Shown piece by piece: positions 61,005 through 64,000 of a DNA stretch of 64,000 nt. Position 1 is the stretch's first letter, and every line of letters starts with the position of its first letter. The stretch comes from Pithys albifrons albifrons (lineage: Eukaryota > Chordata > Aves > Passeriformes > Thamnophilidae), in NCBI RefSeq assembly GCF_047495875.1, contig NC_092459.1, positions 17,593,795-17,657,794 of the forward strand, in the 5' to 3' direction. Made by a program: the position numbers and the translations under genes. The notes below the pieces were generated by a model. That model searched no databases. It saw nothing but the letters and a program-made list of their open reading frames with translations, and was not told where the DNA came from.

Positions 61005-61681
61005 GATGATACATGGATTGAGGGCAGCCCTGAAGAGAAGGATACTGTTGGGAGAAAAATTGGATATGAGCCAGCAATGTGCCCTTTCAGCCCAGAAGGG
61101 CAATCATGTCCTGAGTTGCAGAAAAAGAAGTTGGTCAAGGGAGGTCACTCTGCTCTTGTGAGACTCCACCTGAAGTGCTGCATCGAACGCTGTGGACTTC
61201 AGTACAGGAAAGGCGTGGACTGGTTGGAAATAGGCTGGAAAAAACAATTAAAGAGCTGGAACATCATTCCTCTGAAGGAAAGCTGAGGGAGTTGGGGTGG
61301 TTCAGCTTTGAGAACCTAGAGGCTTCAGGGACAACTTATGTGTCCTTTCAATATATGGAGGAGGGTAAAAAGAAAGATGGAGAGAGACTTTATATCAAGA
61401 CCTGTATCAACAGGACAGGAGGCACAGATTTTATGCTGGAAGAGGGTAGATTTAGATTAGATATAAGGAAGAAACTCTTTACTGTGAGGGTTGTGAGCCA
61501 CTGGAATGCGTTGTCCACAGAGGCTGCGGATGCCCAACCCCAGGAATTTTTCACAGTCAGGTTGGATGGGTCTTCGAGCATCCTGATCAGGTTAAAAATG
61601 TTTCTGCCCATGGCAGGGGACTGAAATAGATAATCTTTGAACATCCCTCCCAGTCTGAACCATTCAATGGTACTATGTGAT
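61005..61681 (+). mobile_element. CR1 LINE 3' fragment, about 680 bp, plus strand
   Basis: Sense CR1 from the last part of the RT through the 3' tail. Frame pieces read LDMSQQCALSAQKGNHVL (usual DMSQQCALVAQKANGIL), SREVTLLL, and later FRLDIRKKLFTVRVVSHWNA near the C-terminus. The 3' UTR ends 'attcaatggtactatgtgat' at 61681. Frameshifts split the frame into at least three parts, including an apparent small deletion around 61190-61260. 5'-truncated and dead. Confidence 0.95.
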
Positions 61682-64000
61682 AAACTTCAGCCCAGACTTA
61701 CTATTTCTTTATTTTAGCTACAAAATTCCACTCAATTCTTGTCTAACCTGGCTGCAACTCATTGTCTAGTAGTAAATCTCCATGTACTTACTTCATCATA
61801 ACAGGAAAGAGGCAGACACTGCTTTCAAATGATGGCCATCTTGTTGTAAGGCTGAAAAATTATCAGGAAATAGGATCCATATCAGTCAGCTTAGTATAAA
61901 CTTTGTCTATAAGTATAAAAATTATAGGAGTAGCCACCTATTCTCTTCTTTTTGTCACCTGTTATTAAAATGGACACAGAATGTGCTAGTAGCTTTCTCT
62001 AAGACCATATGAGAATTCCCAAAGGGGCTATTACAGTATCCAAGAGCTTAACCCAAATGTTAAAATAAACAACAAAACTCTTCCCAACAGTGCATTTTCC
62101 ATAAGGAACATTTCATTAGAAGAAGAGACAAGTAAACAAAAGGGATTTTTTTTTGTTTGTTAGCTTCTTATTCAGAAAGAAAAAAACAAACAAACAATGC
62201 AAATATTTTATAACCTGACTGGACATTAGCCCAAGTCTTTCAGCTGTTTTGCAATGAGTACTATGATAAAAGCTTTTAATTAACATATTTACCCTATGCA
62301 AACCTTCACTTTACTTGCTTCTTCCATGTTCCTTCTGCTTTGTGTGGACTCACAGTTGCAACCACCTACCACTTTAGGGTTTTACAGTACATAGTTACAA
62401 AAGGAATGGTGCAATACTTCTTGTCTTGTGAGCTGAGCTTCATAGCAGGTCTTCTACTACTGTTTCAGCTACTTGGTTGATGTGCTCAAAAAAGATTGGC
62501 AAAGATAAGTACTGCATTGTTTGACCATGACAAGCCTGACATATTTCAGTGCATGTTTAGAAGCAAAATGGTAACATGCCCATGTATTTGGAAAAAGTGG
62601 GAACCCTTAGAGTTTATGGGAACCGCCAGAGATATGGCAGCTGAGTGGAAGCAATAGAACTGCAACTTTGGATATGTGGATTAGCCTTCAATTTATGTTT
62701 CCTAACCACTTTGTGTTCCTCAATAGTAAGGCTGGAATACAGTAGTCCTGTTGTGTGTTCATTTAACAAAATGAAGATGAAACCTTTGTGTGAATCTGGA
62801 AGTGCTACTCAAAAAAAGCATTAATCATCTACATAGACCTGCTGTGGAGAACATTTTCATATGACTTTACTCTTCTAATTAAGCCACCTATATGAGACAT
62901 CTCAGTTATATTACCTCAAGAATAAAGTGTGCAACAAGACAAATAAGTACTTTACAATATATGCCAGCCAGAAATCTCTTTCTGGAAATTCAGTACATTA
63001 AAGTATAGAGCTCATAGCTGGTTGTGAGATCAGCTAGATGAAAACAGCCTTTACTTCAAATTCTATTCCTGCTATGTGAATCTAAAAGAATTCTCACAAA
63101 TCATCACTTTATGAAAGAGTTTGGGTCAGGTATAGTTGAAATATCAACAGAAGTCTCTATTCAAAATCTGAAAATCTATTTAGTCTTCTATTAAAAAAGG
63201 GGGGGAGGGGGCTTATTTCTAGGTCACACTTTCAGAGATTTAGCTTGCATTCCTCTCAAAAAATTGATGGGCATATTCAATCTAGCATAAAAGACTGATA
63301 ATGAAAAATTACTACATAGAACCATTGGTTAATAAAAGAACATAATTTTGTCAAGAAATGCACTTTCAATGTTAATTACACTAATTTGAATGAGCATGTC
63401 ACTGGAGTTATACTATCACCAAATAAGAATCTTGTATGACACAAGGGATCTCTTTAAATTTATAATGTGGTATATCATTAATTTCTAGTATTTTCCTTTC
63501 TTTGTTTGTATGCTTTCCACACTTTTATGACTTTGGTTTAGCTACAGGACACAGGAGATTATTTCTTATGTCTCCTTTGTCTGGTATATCACTAGGATTT
63601 TTTCAGAAAGATTCAGTCTCTTTACAATGGACTGCATACCTAAAAGGTGTATCTGAAAAATAATTAATGTCTACTCTGTAAGTCTTGCACCCAAACATAG
63701 CATTTGGACATTGACTACTATAAAACAAACAAACAAACAAAAAAACAAAACAAAAAAACAAACAAAACCCAAAACAAAACAAAAAACAACAAACTTCAGC
63801 AACTGATTTAACTCAGATTATCATTGTTACTAAAAAATAAAATCAGGTAGGAATCTATGTGCAAAAACAAAAATATGGAAGCTATGGAGAAAATATAATT
63901 TTAGAATCTGTAGATTTTCATATAGCATTTGATACTCTATCCCACAAAATTTAACTTAGTTCAGAAGAATAGTGTTACTGCATTGATTAATAAAGAAATA
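61682..64000. other. No gene seen
   Basis: AT-rich DNA to the window end. A small hairpin-prone pair of T/G and A/C tracts sits at about 62147-62210, a G run at 63200-63211 and an AAAC tract at 63721-63795. Confidence 0.4.
63721..63795. repeat. (CAAA)n / A-C-rich simple repeat
   Basis: About 75 bases of CAAA, CAAAA and CAAAAAA units. Confidence 0.9.

Noticed and set aside
1..64000. CRISPR arrays, operons, bacterial promoters or phage-like modules
   Set aside because: No regularly spaced direct repeats and no compact coding. The repeats are vertebrate (avian) throughout, so prokaryotic systems are not expected or seen.

Overview
This window looks like gene-poor nuclear DNA of a songbird (Passeriformes). 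It is AT-rich, CpG-poor and without operons. Its recognisable content is almost entirely retroelement debris of the avian type: about a dozen CR1 LINE fragments and eight endogenous-retrovirus LTRs or LTR fragments. The best taxonomic clue is a tRNA-Ile-headed, CR1-tailed SINE at 46903-47045. It has the architecture described for TguSINE1 of zebra finch, which points to an oscine passerine. Family names come from recognising the sequences, not from a search.

Layout. 1-3100: an RT-deleted CR1 (minus), a fragment of a common ERVL-like LTR (minus) and a CR1 3' part (plus). 3100-10450: AT-rich DNA with no recognised gene. 10450-13150: a CR1 reverse-transcriptase fragment fused to a truncated LTR, then a longer CR1. 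15380-16720: a solo LTR with 6-bp flanking repeats (class II style), followed by a GC-richer stretch of unknown origin. 18182-20130: a CR1 tail and a small LTR fragment. 20130-27150: mostly featureless. 27158-28155: a fresh 76-bp tandem duplication and two CR1 tails. 30480-33458: an ancient CR1-group LINE, a G-rich tract, a CR1 whose 5' part is inverted, an LTR and another CR1. 38838-40519: a CR1 scrap, a candidate coding exon and an LTR. 42500-44621: an old CR1 and a CpG-rich LTR-like block. 46903-49702: the SINE and two CR1s. 53492-53732: a second candidate exon, on the minus strand. 54790-57520: two LTRs. 61005-61681: a CR1.

No complete protein-coding gene, standard tRNA, rRNA or snRNA gene, CpG island or CRISPR array is visible. 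Two short segments (39292-39466 plus; 53492-53732 minus) combine a splice-acceptor-like tract, an uninterrupted frame and a possible donor. They are the only candidates for host coding sequence, and I cannot name either protein. No gene-level cooperation can be described. I found no convincing new biological system. The most informative structures are the 5'-inverted CR1, the LTR/CR1 chimera, the solo LTRs with recognisable target duplications and the two candidate exons.
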